Of a DNA stretch of 64,000 nucleotides, positions 35,816 through 48,072 are shown piece by piece. The stretch lies in contig CM052354.1 in assembly GCA_028551475.1 (NCBI GenBank), positions 23,025,258 to 23,089,257 of the forward strand, written 5' to 3'. This DNA is from Casuarina equisetifolia (taxonomy: Eukaryota > Streptophyta > Magnoliopsida > Fagales > Casuarinaceae). Within the stretch, counting starts at the first letter, position 1. The number at the start of each line of letters is the position of its first letter. Below the pieces are notes generated by a model. The model was not told where the DNA came from. It was given only the letters and a program-made list of their open reading frames with translations, and searched no databases. The position numbers and the translations under genes are program-made.

Positions 35816-36508
35816 ATGGCAGAAACCTTAATCGCTTGGCTAAACCAAACAAGGAGGACTATAGTTTACAAAGAACAACACAAACAAGAGCAAGCTTCAT
35901 GGTTCATCAACAGTCCGAGTCTGTCGAAAAACTACATCTTTGGCACGCTGAAAAATCTAGATTTTAATGTTCTGCGCCATCAGAACGAGAGACTCACCAC
36001 CGAAGAACAGGGAATATCTGAAGGGCCAAGGACTACGGCTTTGAATGTGTCAATGGTATGTAGCTATCCGTTGGATTTGTTGACTCTTTTATTGGCTTGT
36101 GTTTTTAATTTGGTAAGTAGATGATGGAATAATTAAGATGTTATTAATGGGTAAACTTGTTGCCTTTTAGGTAGGACTCAATATGGTGTTTGCATACTTT
36201 GGCCCATAATGATTGTTACAAAAATAATAGAGGCACTACAACTGGTTTATGACTTTAGTGATGAAACAGAGCAAGGTCAAGTTGAATCAATGAGAAGGTT
36301 TGGTAAGAAACTTTGCACAACAGAGAACCGTTTGAGCAACAAAAGGTCTCAGCGTTTGCAAACTTTTCCCCATCCAAATCTGCCGATCCTGATAGCCAAT
36401 GATGGTTGGTGCCACGATTGCAGATTCTTCATGGAGTCCCACAACATGCTCACAGAGCCAAATACCACTATTCAAGGACTAGTAACTGTTGATTTCTTCA
36501 CTAATTAG
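35816..36508 (+). other. Two unrecognised ORFs upstream of HIPP-A2
   Basis: Frames 35816-36124 (102 codons) and 36209-36508 (99 codons) are open only in this block. Block 1 lost the first ATG and gained a TAG and a frameshift. Block 3 gained a TAA in the first. I recognise no domain, signal peptide or membrane segment. They may be parts of an old gene whose exons decayed, or chance frames in a duplicated segment. Confidence 0.2.
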
Positions 36509-36687
36509 CATGAATGGCTTCGTAGGCTGACTAATTCACGGTCTGAATGCTATGGCTTTGAATCAACTACACCAAAATGATTACAATATAGAATATCAAA
36601 AGGTCATCAATCCGTGTTGACCACATGTAATACCAGAGATTCACATAAAATATTTGTAGTCAGAGGACTATAGACCAAGAGCACTTG

Positions 36688-36695
36688 TATATAAA
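36688..36695 (+). promoter_or_regulatory. TATA box of HIPP-A2
   Basis: TATATAAA 93 bp before the ATG at 36781, identical in motif and spacing to block 1. Confidence 0.7.
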
Positions 36696-36780
36696 GAAGC
36701 AGGAATATGGTTCTCCATAGACTCAGACTAAGCTCATCACCGGAGTTTACAACGAAAGTACCTTCTTCTTCCCTCGAAAC

Positions 36781-37359
36781 ATGAAGGTAAGCCTCGTTAC
36801 ATCCAAAGTGGCATCGGTGGAACCCAAGAATTGTTATGCATGATTTTACTTTTTGCTCCTCATTATATTTGGGCTGATCAAATTAAATAGTATTTTTTTG
36901 ATCATATGGTGCAGAGAAAAATAACTATCGAGGTGCAAAAGCAGTGTGACAAACGCAGAACCAGGGCGATGAAGATTGCTGCAACAACTTATGGTTAGCA
37001 TCAAACTTATAGTCTTTAGGCTTTTAGGGCTACAGTGCCAAGGTACTTATAATGTTTATTATATAGGTGTGGTGTCAGTGGAAATAGGAGGGCCAGAAAG
37101 AGATCAGCTGGTGGTGATTGGCGAGGGTGTTGTCTCGGCTAACATGACCCGCTCGCTGAGGAAGAAGCTTTGCCATGCGAGAATAAGCCACCGAAAACTT
37201 GCTGTGAGCCATTACCCTTTTGCCATCGATATGCATCATATCCGACGTACTGTGAAGTCGTCTCTGATCCCTATCCAAGTGGCTGCTCCATTATGTGATC
37301 GTCGTTTTCTCATTTCCACAACCAGATTCACAAGGCCTCATTTTTGTTTGTTTCTGTAA
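36781..37359 (+). pseudogene. HIPP-A2: HMA gene with 40-nt deletion
   Basis: Exons 36781-36786, 36915-36993 and from 37067. The start is Met-Lys, as in the other paralogues. As in A1, the second CxxC cysteine is Arg (CDKR). In exon 3 a 40-nt segment present in A1 after GCGAGAATA is missing at about 37184, removing the Glu/Lys linker and shifting the frame. The shifted frame stays open to 37359, giving 125 aa with an unrelated tail and no CaaX. In the original frame the lost end is GCSIM with stop at 37296-37298, so before the deletion this copy kept the prenylation Cys that A1 has lost. It could still make an HMA protein that is not prenylated. Confidence 0.75.
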
Positions 37360-38810
37360 AATAGTAAGTGGGAACTGCCTCCAAATATCTGCCTCGTCAT
37401 GATCATCGATTTTTTTGTAAAAGAGTGAATGACTCGAATTCTAGTTTTTGTAACATTGATTTCTCGGCCATTGGCTGGTATAAGCTGTTTTATGTTGTTG
37501 TTAAACGTGAATGTCCATTGAGAAATTTTGAAACAGCATGTGCTTAAAGAGTAGACAGATTCCCTTTTCTTTTCTTTTCTCTTCTTGTTTTGCTGAAATA
37601 TAACATCCTCGATATCACTAGCGTGGAAGTAACTTCTTTCTTCTTGAACACTCCAAAGACAACAAGGTTCTAGCGCTCCCTTATCAGTTTGGTATACGCC
37701 TTGACAACAGTAACAAAGTTAGAAATTCCACACGTCTGTGTATCTTAGCATTAGCGTACTTGTTAAAGCCAGAATCTCACTCTCTCGGACACCCGCACCA
37801 CGCGCCCACCTTAGCGCCTCATGTGCCCGCCAAGCACTTGCATGCCACGTCTACAGCCAAGTCATTCTCCACGTCAGTGCCATGTGCCCTCGTGCCATGT
37901 CAGCATCTCGTCTGCAACGCCCAACTCCCGTGTGGATCAAAATTAGGAACGAATTTGTACAAAATCAAACTTCTGTTACTGTGTCTCGATATGATTCTTT
38001 CGGTTTTTGAATTTGCATATAAAATCATGTAAAATCGTTTTATAATTTAATAGGAATTTTCCAATAAAAGTAAAAAATTATTTCTCTCATTCTTATTTGA
38101 TTTTCCAACCAATCTATGTTTCTAGTGACCGTAGATCCTTAATTTTCACAGTACTAATATAATCAACCCTTTATAAATTTTTAATAAATTATCATCTGCC
38201 TAATAACTCAATTGAAACTAGTGGAAGATCTTCTCCTGAATAATGAGAGTTCCAAACATCCCAAGTCTCCTTTTATCTAACTCAAAGAAAGTTTATATAA
38301 GAGACTTCTCCCACCTCGGCTTATTGTCTTACTTCCCTCTCTCCCACTTCATGGATAGCAAAAAGATAAGTTGGAAAGCCGTGGACAAAACATAAACGTG
38401 AAGGCCCAATTGAAGAGCATCTTGATGGAGCATGTACCAAGTAGAAATGTAGCACGTGAAACAAGAGTATGGGCCTTACCGGACTTGTCAGCGATTGAGG
38501 CTTTCAACAAGGACCACATGTTGTTTCTTAAGTTCGTTTTCTTTGTTCCTGGAACTTGCTATGGTATTAGGAACAGTACATTGAGACCGATGCGTCCTCG
38601 AACGCGGAATTGCCTGGAACGTGTGACTACACATCTAAGAAGTCATTTCGCGGGTTCCACAAAGAAACCCCAATAGTAAGAGCCGCTCAAGTTCTAATGA
38701 GGTAGTCTTAAAATTTATGTATTACTATAAATAATTTTTATCAAAATTGATCTAATAATTTTATTTTTTATTTTTTATTTTTTATTTTTAATTTTTAATT
38801 TTTTTGATGA
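37360..38810. other. Intergenic after HIPP-A2; no gene seen
   Basis: Undisturbed version of the region split by Copia-1 in block 1; the empty target GGTAT is at 37477-37481. A TTTTTA-type microsatellite occupies 38760-38805 and is absent from block 1. Confidence 0.55.
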
Positions 38811-39600
38811 ATATGTAAGTTTATTCATTGAAATATAAGAAAATACAACAATTTAGGGACAAATTTCAATATTATAATTTGTCTAAAAGAAAATTGACTT
38901 TTAAATTCTCCAATAATGATATAACAAAACATTTGTCAAAAAAGAGTTAATACTCTTAAATGGAAATGCTCTTCTATGTACAACTTTTTAATTTTGCTAA
39001 TAAATTTAGTATCTCAATAGCCTTATTTTGAAAATATTTATAATTTGATTCAAACCATATATAATAAATACATGCTACAAAAAAAAAGTTTAAGCTTTAC
39101 AACTAAATCCTTTCATTTAGTAACTTTAATCCATTTTTGTAATTCAAAATTCTAACTACTAATGATTCTATGAAGGCGTTATTGATCTAATTTTTTTAAA
39201 AAAAAAATTATGAAATATCATGTATATTTATATATCATAAGATTTTCTGTACAAAATTGTTCAATCAACCATCCATTACCTAGGTAAAGAAATGACATTT
39301 AAAAATTTTCAAAATTCTTGCAAATACTTAATATAATTTATAAGTTTTACATCCTTAATTGTTGAAATTTTGTCTTTCACATCTTTTTTGATTTTTGCAA
39401 CAATAGTTGTACTCTTTAAACTTTGAATATTAAATATTCTTCTATTCTTTTTATTTTGGATGTGGTAAATTATAGCTTGAAATGACACGTTCAATAGGGT
39501 TACTGGAAAAGTTTTACCTTTCTAATAGTCTTAGTCATCCAATTCACTTATTCTCTACATTATGTAATTCTTTGAATTAATTCGTCATAGTTAGCATTGC
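38811..39600 (-). mobile_element. L1 LINE 3' remnant (block 2 copy)
   Basis: Counterpart of 8527-9330. The minus-strand frame at 39494-39309 reads SFQAIIYHIQNKKNRRIF and then STTIVAKIKKDVKDKI, clearer than in block 1 and close to the L1 segment of LINE-1 and LINE-2. The T-run at 38811-38817 marks its poly-A end. Confidence 0.65.
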
Positions 39601-39609
39601 TTTTCATAT

Positions 39610-41740
39610 GCAATTAGTCAACTTGCAATTAAAGAATTAAGTACTCTTTTAATTCTTATTATGACTAACATAAGTTGTACGATTGATTCACTAAATTCTT
39701 ACATACAACTATTTAATTTGCTACGGTTAGTAGGTCTTTCACAATACTCTTCTCTTCTCTCGATCTAATATGCTTTCTAAACAGAACAGCAACACTGTCC
39801 GAGGAATAACAAGAAAAGAAAAAAGAAAAGGAAAAAACACAGACTTGGGCTTCTTAAGGGCGTTGACTGGTGGAGCCTACGTGATGGGGCTACCTTGGGG
39901 ACAATAGCACAAGTATGTTGACCTTCGAGAAAATGTATGTTAAAGATTTACCATTCCAGCTGTTCCTTGACTTTTAATGAAGAAGACTGCTTACTCCTAG
40001 TCACATTATTTCTAAGACTATACGATAGCAAAAATTATTGTCTTTTGAAAAACATTTGCTAGTTAGTAAAAACCCAATATAAACGCGTAAACTTTCTTGC
40101 TAAAAAACGTTGTCATTTGTTGAAGGTTTCCAACATTCCATTTCGATGGCTACTATTCGAGAGTTGGGTAGCAACTTCAAACCCACGAGCCTTCAAGAAC
40201 AAAAGCTTTCACATACGGTTGACTCCATTCTCTCTCATCCGTGTCCTTTAGTGACTATGTTATATCAAATGTTCCTTATAGGAGGATTGTGATCGATTTG
40301 GTTGGACTTGGTCGAAGATCATGGAAGTTTAAGGTCCAAAACAACGGTCTCTTTCATACTGCACGAATCACAAATCCCAATATCGCTCTTTTCTTCTCCT
40401 TTTGAAATTTATTTATTTATTTATTTATTTATTTTGCTTTTATTCATGCTCAAAGTAGAGGGTTGGTCTGTACCACTTTTTTTTTCTTTTTAATTTTAGA
40501 ATTTATTATGCCACAAGCTTCATAAGATTCCTTTGGAGTTACTTTACCATTGACTCTATATATGTTCCCGTTTACAGCCCACTCAAAAGAACATTTCTCA
40601 GGCTGCTTGTGGAAATTTGAGCTCTTGCCTCTCTTTGTTTCTTTCCTTTTAACTTAAGGCATTTTTTTTGTTTTCTACATAAAGATAATTAAAGAAAATG
40701 GGAGTCTTCCCATCGTGTAAATAGGGCAGGAAAGGCCATGGGCACCCACAACAAAAAACTATTGCTATGGATGCGATAGAAAATGTCAGAAAGCTTGATC
40801 TTATCCAAATGTTAATTTAAGAGTAAAAAAATTTTATTGCTTGTAAAATATATTGCCAACTAAGATTAAGTAGTATGTATTTTTTGCTACACTTTTTAGT
40901 AAGATATCTCACCTCAAGAGTATAAAAGTATTTTTCATTATAATATTTATATACAAGTAAATGAGTGTCATACTTGAAGTTAAACTTTGATATCATATTA
41001 AAAAAATTAATTATACTAAAAAATTGATCCAAATATAAATGTCTTTCTTCTTCATAAAGAGGATTCTCAAATATTATTTAAAACATTTAGGGCTTATGAT
41101 ACGCTATTTTAAACGAAAGGTGGCTTAATCTTGTTCTTTTTTTTTTCTTCTTCGTATTGATAATTCATATTATCTTTTATTGATTGGCCTTCTAACAACT
41201 TCGATAAAATTATGTTTAATGAACAACACTACTTGGGTAATGATCTCTGGATCAATTAACCATCCAAATTCATGGGAAAATCACGTCTCCCCTGGAGCCT
41301 CGAAGATCCAGATGGTCAATGACATCTAGTGCCACAATTGGAGATTCTCAATGGAGACCAACGCCATATCTGCGGAGACAGAGGCCGCTCGATGGGTTTA
41401 TTTCTTAAATAATTAGCATGTATTACTTGGTAGGCAAGCTAACTCCATTAGTCAAAATGCAATAGCTTTGAATTATGTGGTCACGAAATTTCAAGGTTGC
41501 TGATACAACTTTTTCGGCCTTACCTGCTTCACATCGAAGAGGTGGTGGAAAACTAGAAAAGTATCTTTCAAAGAGGTAGTGCGCCACTGTGGGGACTGTT
41601 TTTGAGCTTCTTGGATGGTGAAAATCCGTCAACTACGCCAAATTAATTAGTTCCTATAACTTTTAAAACGTCATAAAACGCGCTGAACACTATTGATTCC
41701 AGCTGCTCTTAAATTATTTTATAATAAAAAAGCACTCTCT
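39610..41740. other. Intergenic upstream of HIPP-B2; no gene seen
   Basis: Collinear with 9340-11440. It holds a TTTA microsatellite at about 40406-40434 that is missing in block 1. No recognisable gene. Confidence 0.5.
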
Positions 41741-41750
41741 ACCGAGCGTA

Positions 41751-41766
41751 GGTGTTTATAAACACC
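41751..41766 (+). promoter_or_regulatory. Palindromic TATA element of HIPP-B2
   Basis: GGTGTTTATAAACACC, with TATAAA 96 bp before the ATG at 41853. Same as in block 1. Confidence 0.62.
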
Positions 41767-41852
41767 ATCAATTTCCTTTTCCATAGGAAGAGATAAGTTC
41801 ATCAGAGTTTTCAACAAAAGCAGCTGCTTTTCGTTCCTCTGAAACATACAGC

Positions 41853-42358
41853 ATGAAGGTAAGCTTCATTACAACAAAAATACAGCTATGCGACGTTCAG
41901 AGTTGTTTATATTCGGGCTTTGCTTTTATGATGCAGCAAAAGATAGTCATCAAAGTGCAAATGAATTGTCACAAATGCAGAAGCAAGGCCATGAAGATTG
42001 CGGCCACAACCTATGGTTAGGATCGAACTTGTAGTTTTTCGGCTTCAGAGAACTTCAGTACCATGTTACTTACAACGTGTATTCTGCAGGTGTGATTTCG
42101 ACGGCAATAGATGGCCCAGATAAAGATCAGCTGGTGGTGATTGGCGAACATGTCGACTCTGCTAACTTGACCCGCTCGCTGAGGAAGAAGCTTTGCCATG
42201 CAAGAATATTGACGGTGGAAGAAGTGAAGGAGAAAGAAGAGGAGAAGCCGTCGGAACCTTGTGGTCACCCTTTACCCGTGTGCCCTCAGTATCCACCGTT
42301 TCCGATCTTCTGCGAAGTCCCCTGCGATCCCTATCCAAGTGGCTGCTCCCTTATGTGA
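41853..42358 (+). CDS. HIPP-B2: intact isoprenylated HMA protein
   Basis: Exons 41853-41858, 41937-42015 and 42090-42358 encode 117 aa, with GT-AG introns of 78 and 74 bp. The HMA domain covers about residues 3-72: first strand KIVIKVQM, metal-site CxxC as CHKC at residues 13-16, then the VISTAI and QLVVIGE strands and the helix NLTRSLRKKL. An acidic EEKEEE-type linker and a Cys/Pro-rich tail follow, ending in the CaaX box CSLM. A terminal Met favours farnesylation by established rules. This is the only complete B gene; block 1 lost exon 3. The first strand and the RSKAM segment resemble the HMA proteins related to rice Pik-type integrated domains, as I recall that family. Role unknown; membrane-attached metal binding or partner binding is inferred from the family. 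Confidence 0.9.
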
Positions 42359-45300
42359 TCGACATGTTCTTATGTTTCACAGCTCTAATATATTACCTCT
42401 CACTTTTCTTCTTTGTTTCTATGGAATAGCCAGTGGTCACTGTCTCCAAATATCTGCCTCATCATGATCATCAACTTGTTCTGATTGTTGACGACATCTC
42501 CATGCCGCTTCCAGCGTCAACTTTGGGACGCCTTCAATTATAGTTCTTGGGATATAGATCTTGAGAAAAGCTCATGTTGATGCTTCATGCGCTAAATAAC
42601 AGAGTCCCTTTTCTTCTTGTTTTATTGGAATGTATCGTCGTTGCTGTTTCTAGTATGGAGGTTAGTACTTGGATTTCTAGAGGAAAATTGGACTTCCAAT
42701 AAATTTCTTTAAAATCTATGTTTTTAAAAAAATAAACAATACAGTGGGTCGGAACTAGAAATGCATGGGGTCTAAATTTTCGGAAGCTGTGCAATAGTGA
42801 AGTCAAAAGAGTCTTCTTGATTACGTTCACAGTGAGAACAGAACAAAAAAAGTTAAAAATTAAAAATTGCGTACGTTAAAACAAAAATTAAAAGCTGACA
42901 ACTATTTAGCTAAGTCGAGGGCAAGTTTTGCCGAGATTTCTTGGTTCTATATTCAATATTGAATGTTTGCATGGGTATTTATGTTTATATATATATATAT
43001 CATATTAATATCATTCTATAAACAACATGATGACCAATTTTCTAGTTGGCAAGAAGTAAAATATTTTCAAAAAACCTTGAATCTCACTATTAAAACTTTT
43101 CAGTAGAGATTTTTTCCTCACAACAACCAGTGCAGATTTTCTATAATGAAAAGACAAAAAAAAAAAAACAGTATAAAATCTAGTTGTTGAATTGGGGGGG
43201 TAAAATTACATTTAAACATTACTCAAATAATTTTTTATTAATATAAAAATTTCAATCTTAATGTTCCCGCTCACAACACCAGATAAGCAGCTGGTTTGTG
43301 TTTGTCAAAAAATAATCTGTTGAGAAATTTTGAAGTTCCATATACTAAAAGAAACAATTACTTTTATTTTCTTTTTCCTTTTGCTTGTCTTGTGAATAAA
43401 TCAGACATGTGTGGTTTTTGCATATCTTGTTACTCGCCATAATTATAAGTAAGATGTATGATTTACGACCCGATTTCTTCCCCACCTTCAAAAAAAAAAA
43501 ATGAAGAAGAAGAAGAAGAAGCAAAAAGAGAGGCAGAGATAAATTAATAATCCAAAATCCCAGCAATATCAATCAGAAATTGGTCTATTAATTGGTAGTC
43601 TATCTTTCCTTTTTTTTCTTTATAATTTAAACGAAAATATATTTTATCCCTTATGCAAAGATTCATCCATCTTATTGAATCTCTTAAAATTGGGATATTA
43701 CTATTGCAAGTAGATATATAGGAGCGAGGGAATTGAGATAGTAAAATCAGCAACAACCTCACTTTTTTTCTTTTCTCTTTTTTTTTTTGAAAAGGAAAAA
43801 CAAGTCATATTAAAAAGTATCAGAGAACAGTTTAGACTTAGTGATTTAAAGATCTTAACGTATTCACTTACACAATTAGAAAGGTACCTTGAACAATTGA
43901 AGTTTAGTTTGTGTGCTTCAAGGAGAAATTCTAGTTATAAAACTCAACTTAGATATATAATGAATTTATTTTTAAAGATTCAATATAAATATCAATATTC
44001 TTAAAATTAATTTTCAAAAATTATGGACTCTTAAAATTGTGGTGATATTCTATTTTATTCATTTTCATTGTGTCCCCTATGAATGTGACATTTTCTGATT
44101 TGGCTTGTTCTCAAGGCTTATAAAATTTGTAGAACTACTACCACAAGGGTTTATGGGAGAAGAGTTGCATAATGAGATAGAATTTTACGATTTTTGTAAT
44201 ATAAGGTAATAATATTGTTAATAGTTTATAAATTTAGATTGTTGTTTAATATCATTGAATTTATATTTTCCCAAATGAAAAGGCAAGAAGGTCGAACCAA
44301 AAATCTTGGATCCAAATTCTAATGAGCTATGCAATAATGAAGAAAAACATTTTCATTGTGGAGGGGTGCTATGAAAATAATACCCCAAAAATATCAATAA
44401 AAAATTTTAAAAAAATCAACCAAGTATTTAATAGATAGTAAGTATCCCATGCACAAAATACTATGAATTTTCTTTCTAATATACGAAAGATATATTTTTA
44501 ACCCAAAAGAAAGTAAAATATTGTGAGAAAAGCCTTAATTCTAAAATCTCAATACATGTGGCACAAATTTCTTTGTCATATTTACGCAATTTATGCATAT
44601 AAGATAGTTTTTGTTAACGAAAGACATCAATACATTCCTACACATTTTGTTAATAAAAAAGATCATGTTATATATAATCGACATAGACGCATGAAAAGAC
44701 AAGGTGAAAATGTAAAAAGTAAAAAGGGAACATTTGTTGTATCAGAAGAAGCGTAAAAAGAAGACAGGAACTTAACAACAGAATGACCTTCCCGTGGAAA
44801 CATTCAAGGAGCCCTACTTAAACATTATGAGTGGCTGAGAGGTTTTTCTCCTTTCGTGCGTGCTTTTTTGACACCAGGGAACATCGGCCATAGTTTGTCA
44901 AGCCGGCCAATTGACAATATTGTGCCCTTTCTAAATCTGTGATTGTAATGATCACACGTTTTAATAATTTATTTTCTTTCCACTCATTCCGTGAAATGGT
45001 TTAGCACGTTTCTTGCATGGCCTTAGACAAACCATGAGAAGGTTTCTATTACGTCATTTCAAAAACGTCACACAAACATCCTGATTGGACAACTTAATTC
45101 AAACGACAACTTGATTCAAACGCCCCGCCACCAAACTTCGCCAGTTGTAAAGTTCATGTATCTGCACTCCATTTATTCTCTGAACGTACTTTAGATGCAC
45201 GTATAACTTCCCCTTTAGTGGGATAAGTTTATATATATATATATATCCTTTCGGGTAGAAAAATGGACCTTCCGTCTGGCACATAGACGTACAAGTTCAT

Positions 45301-46182
45301 GAGCTGAATTATTGCATATATATATATATCCTTTTGGGTAGAAAAATAGACCTTCTCTCCGGCGTATATATGTACAAGTTCGTGAGTTGAATTATTGCAT
45401 ATATGTGAGTATATATATGTGTGTGTCTTTTCATGAAGTAAAAATCTAAGATTTAGATAAAAACAAAAAGGAGCAAAAAAAAAAAACAAAAAGGGTCACC
45501 TTGTTTTCTTGGCTATGAAGTCCCAGGCCAGGATTCTATGCAGCTTTAGATTTGCGTGGAGAAGAAGAGAGACTGAGCAAGGACCGAGCCGAGAGGGTGA
45601 CTGACAAGTCATGAGAAGTATGTGGGAGTTGTTGCGATTGAATAAACTACCGTGTATTAAATGGTGAATAGAATTTAGATGATGTGATACATTATGTACA
45701 TAGTAAGTGAAAGAAAATACAAGGTATAAAAATTTGAGATTGTCTTTAGTTATGTTTGTGATGTGATATTTAATTTCTTAAGCCAAGCTTGGACTATAAA
45801 CTAACAAAAAATAAGAATGAACCAAGATTAGAAAGTTTTAGGAGTATCTGGAAAAATTGTAATAGCTTTACTCAATTGTAAAGGCTTGCGATAAAGTCCT
45901 TTTCATAATACAAGGACTACCCTGTAAATGAACCTATACAATATGATTTACTTTTTCAAATTATACAATATTACGATCACCTGAATTATGGAACGAATCA
46001 TGAATATATCAGAACAGAATCAAAACAATCAATCAGTACAACTGTATAGCCAACATAAACATTGTTAATAGATGTCTCGTCGCCATGTTATATCTAATTT
46101 AAAGGCTCTTAAGGATAAATGATGAAACTTTCCCAAAGGTTTGAAGGATATTAGGGATTTCTAACGACAAGACTGGTGAAGG
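42359..46182. other. Intergenic after HIPP-B2; no gene seen
   Basis: The first about 0.8 kb (to 43184) is absent from block 1. The rest matches 11776-14855. It holds the B copy of the shared 3' flank near 43305 and the minisatellite at 45230-45420. Small frames are AT-rich and unconvincing. Confidence 0.5.
45230..45420. repeat. TA microsatellite and minisatellite (block 2)
   Basis: Same two-copy segment as 13886-14110, but with TA runs shortened to about ten bases each. Confidence 0.8.
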
Positions 46183-46187
46183 ATGCC

Positions 46188-46541
46188 TGTTACGGGTATG
46201 TATTTTGGGACCTATTTAATGGGTTATGTATTATGGACTTCACCATGGGCTTCGGCCTTTTGTTGTAAATAGGTTAACCCGATTGTAACTCGATGCTTCG
46301 GGAGGTACTTTTGTAACCCGTCGCTATCGCGAAAGGGAATTGTCTAGAAGGTTGAATGAACGGTTTGGGTTCCCGTTTGAACCCTTCTCATCCTCTGTGT
46401 GAATCGAGTGTCCACAATCGGTCGCCGGAGACGTTCCCGTCCAAATCCTTTAGGGGATTTTGTGCTTGAGGGTCCTAACACCAGGTCTCAGGCCGTTGTT
46501 CGACGTGCGCACTATCTCTTGCATAGTTCCGGTCCAGAACA
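46188..46541 (+). repeat. Gypsy-2 5' LTR
   Basis: TGTTACGGGTATG to GGTCCAGAACA, 354 bp. It differs from the 3' LTR at about four sites. Confidence 0.95.
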
Positions 46542-46569
46542 TCTGGTATCGGAGTAGGTCGACCTGCGG

Positions 46570-48069
46570 ATGGAAACGAGGGTGTCAAGTGTGGAGATGG
46601 CTGTAACCCAGTTATCAACGGAAGTGAAGGACCTATCGTCACAGGTTCGGAACTTGGATGGTTCAGTGGCAACGATCTTGACAAAGTTAGAGGCTTTGTC
46701 ATTAGCAGTTGGTGTAGGTGGCTCAAATGGAAATCGCAACAACGAAATTGATGGGGAAGCAGGCGGATCTGGAAATTGGGAGTCACGAGATGGAGAGGCA
46801 GGCGGATCTGGAAATTGGGAGTCACGCGATGGAGAGGCAGGCGGATCTGGAAACTGGGAGTCACGAGATGGGGAAACTGGCGGATATGGTTCGGATAATC
46901 ATGATGCTGGATTTTTAGGCCGAATCACCAGATTTGACTTCCCGAAATTTAACGGAGAGGAGGAACCTTCGTCCTGGGTGTTCAAAGCTAACGAATTTTG
47001 CGAGTATCATGGACTAGACGATAGTCAGAGGGTGCGGGTGGCTACGTGGAATATGGAAGGGTCGGCTGTCCGTTGGCTCCAAGGATACCGGATGGAAATC
47101 GAGAGGCTTGGTGGGAGACTAACGTGGCAGCAACTTCAGCGGGGTATGTTTGAAAGGTACGGTTCTAATCCTGCTAAGCGTTCCTATGGAGAGTTAACTA
47201 AATTAGTTCAGACAGGCTCGTTAGAGAAATACTATGAGGAGTATATGACTCTATTGATGCAAGCTGGCCCTCTATCGGTCCAGCAAGCTGTAGATGGGTT
47301 TATCAGTGGATTGAAAATGGAGGTTAGGGGAGATGTTGATGCGAAGGATCCAAAATCGATAAATGAAGCCTTGAAATATGCTATTATTTATGAAGGTAGA
47401 AATGCGCAGTGGAGGTTGGTTAATAGATCCCTTGCCCGTAAGTTAGGAGTAGAACAAAATCAGGAGAAGGGCTCACTACCTACCAGAAGGTTTACTGCAG
47501 CAGAAATTGAGGAAAGACGGAATAAAGGTCTATGCTTTCATTGTAATGACCGTTATGCTCCAGGACATAGGTGTAAGAGGAAACTGTTTATGTTAGAAGC
47601 GGTATGGCCGGATGAGTGGGAAGAAGGCAGACAAGAACAACAAGAAACAGAAAATGATATGGAGGCAGGGGAGGAAGATGAGGAGACAGAGAGAATGGAA
47701 ATTTTGAAGCTGGCTTTTTTTGGGATTGAGCCAAGGAAACCAAGGACGTTAAGGTTAGAAGGGTATGTGGTGGGTTATAAGCGGAGATTAAATTTCTTGG
47801 TAGACTCCGGTAGTACACATAATTTTATTAGACAGGATTTAGTGCAAAAGGCAAGACTGGAGGTTGACAGAAAAGCAATGTTTTCGGTGATGGTTGCCAA
47901 CGGAAGCTATGTGAAGGGATTGGGACGGTGTGATGGGGTGGAGGTGAAGCTGCAGGGAATCACTATGGTGCTGGAACTGTACGTACTGCCCTTAGTTGCT
48001 GCAGATGTGGTGTTAGGCACAGAATGGTTGGAAGCCTTAGGAGAAGTAACCCTGAATTTTACAGAGTAG
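46570..48069 (+). pseudogene. Gypsy-2 gag and protease
   Basis: 499-codon frame. The N terminus is a heptad-like coiled-coil segment, followed by three perfect copies of the 13-residue repeat GEAGGSGNWESRD (39 bp each, 46753-46869). A retrotransposon gag domain follows, with RWLQGY and GSLEKYYEEY-type motifs. The zinc knuckle CFHCNDRYAPGHRC is at about 47533-47570, then an acidic linker, then the protease active site FLVDSGSTHNFI near 47797. The frame ends at TAG 48067-48069, and the same frame continues one codon later into RT, so this stop is probably a point mutation, likely from CAG. Gag packages RNA; protease matures the polyprotein. Confidence 0.88.
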
Positions 48070-48072
48070 CGA

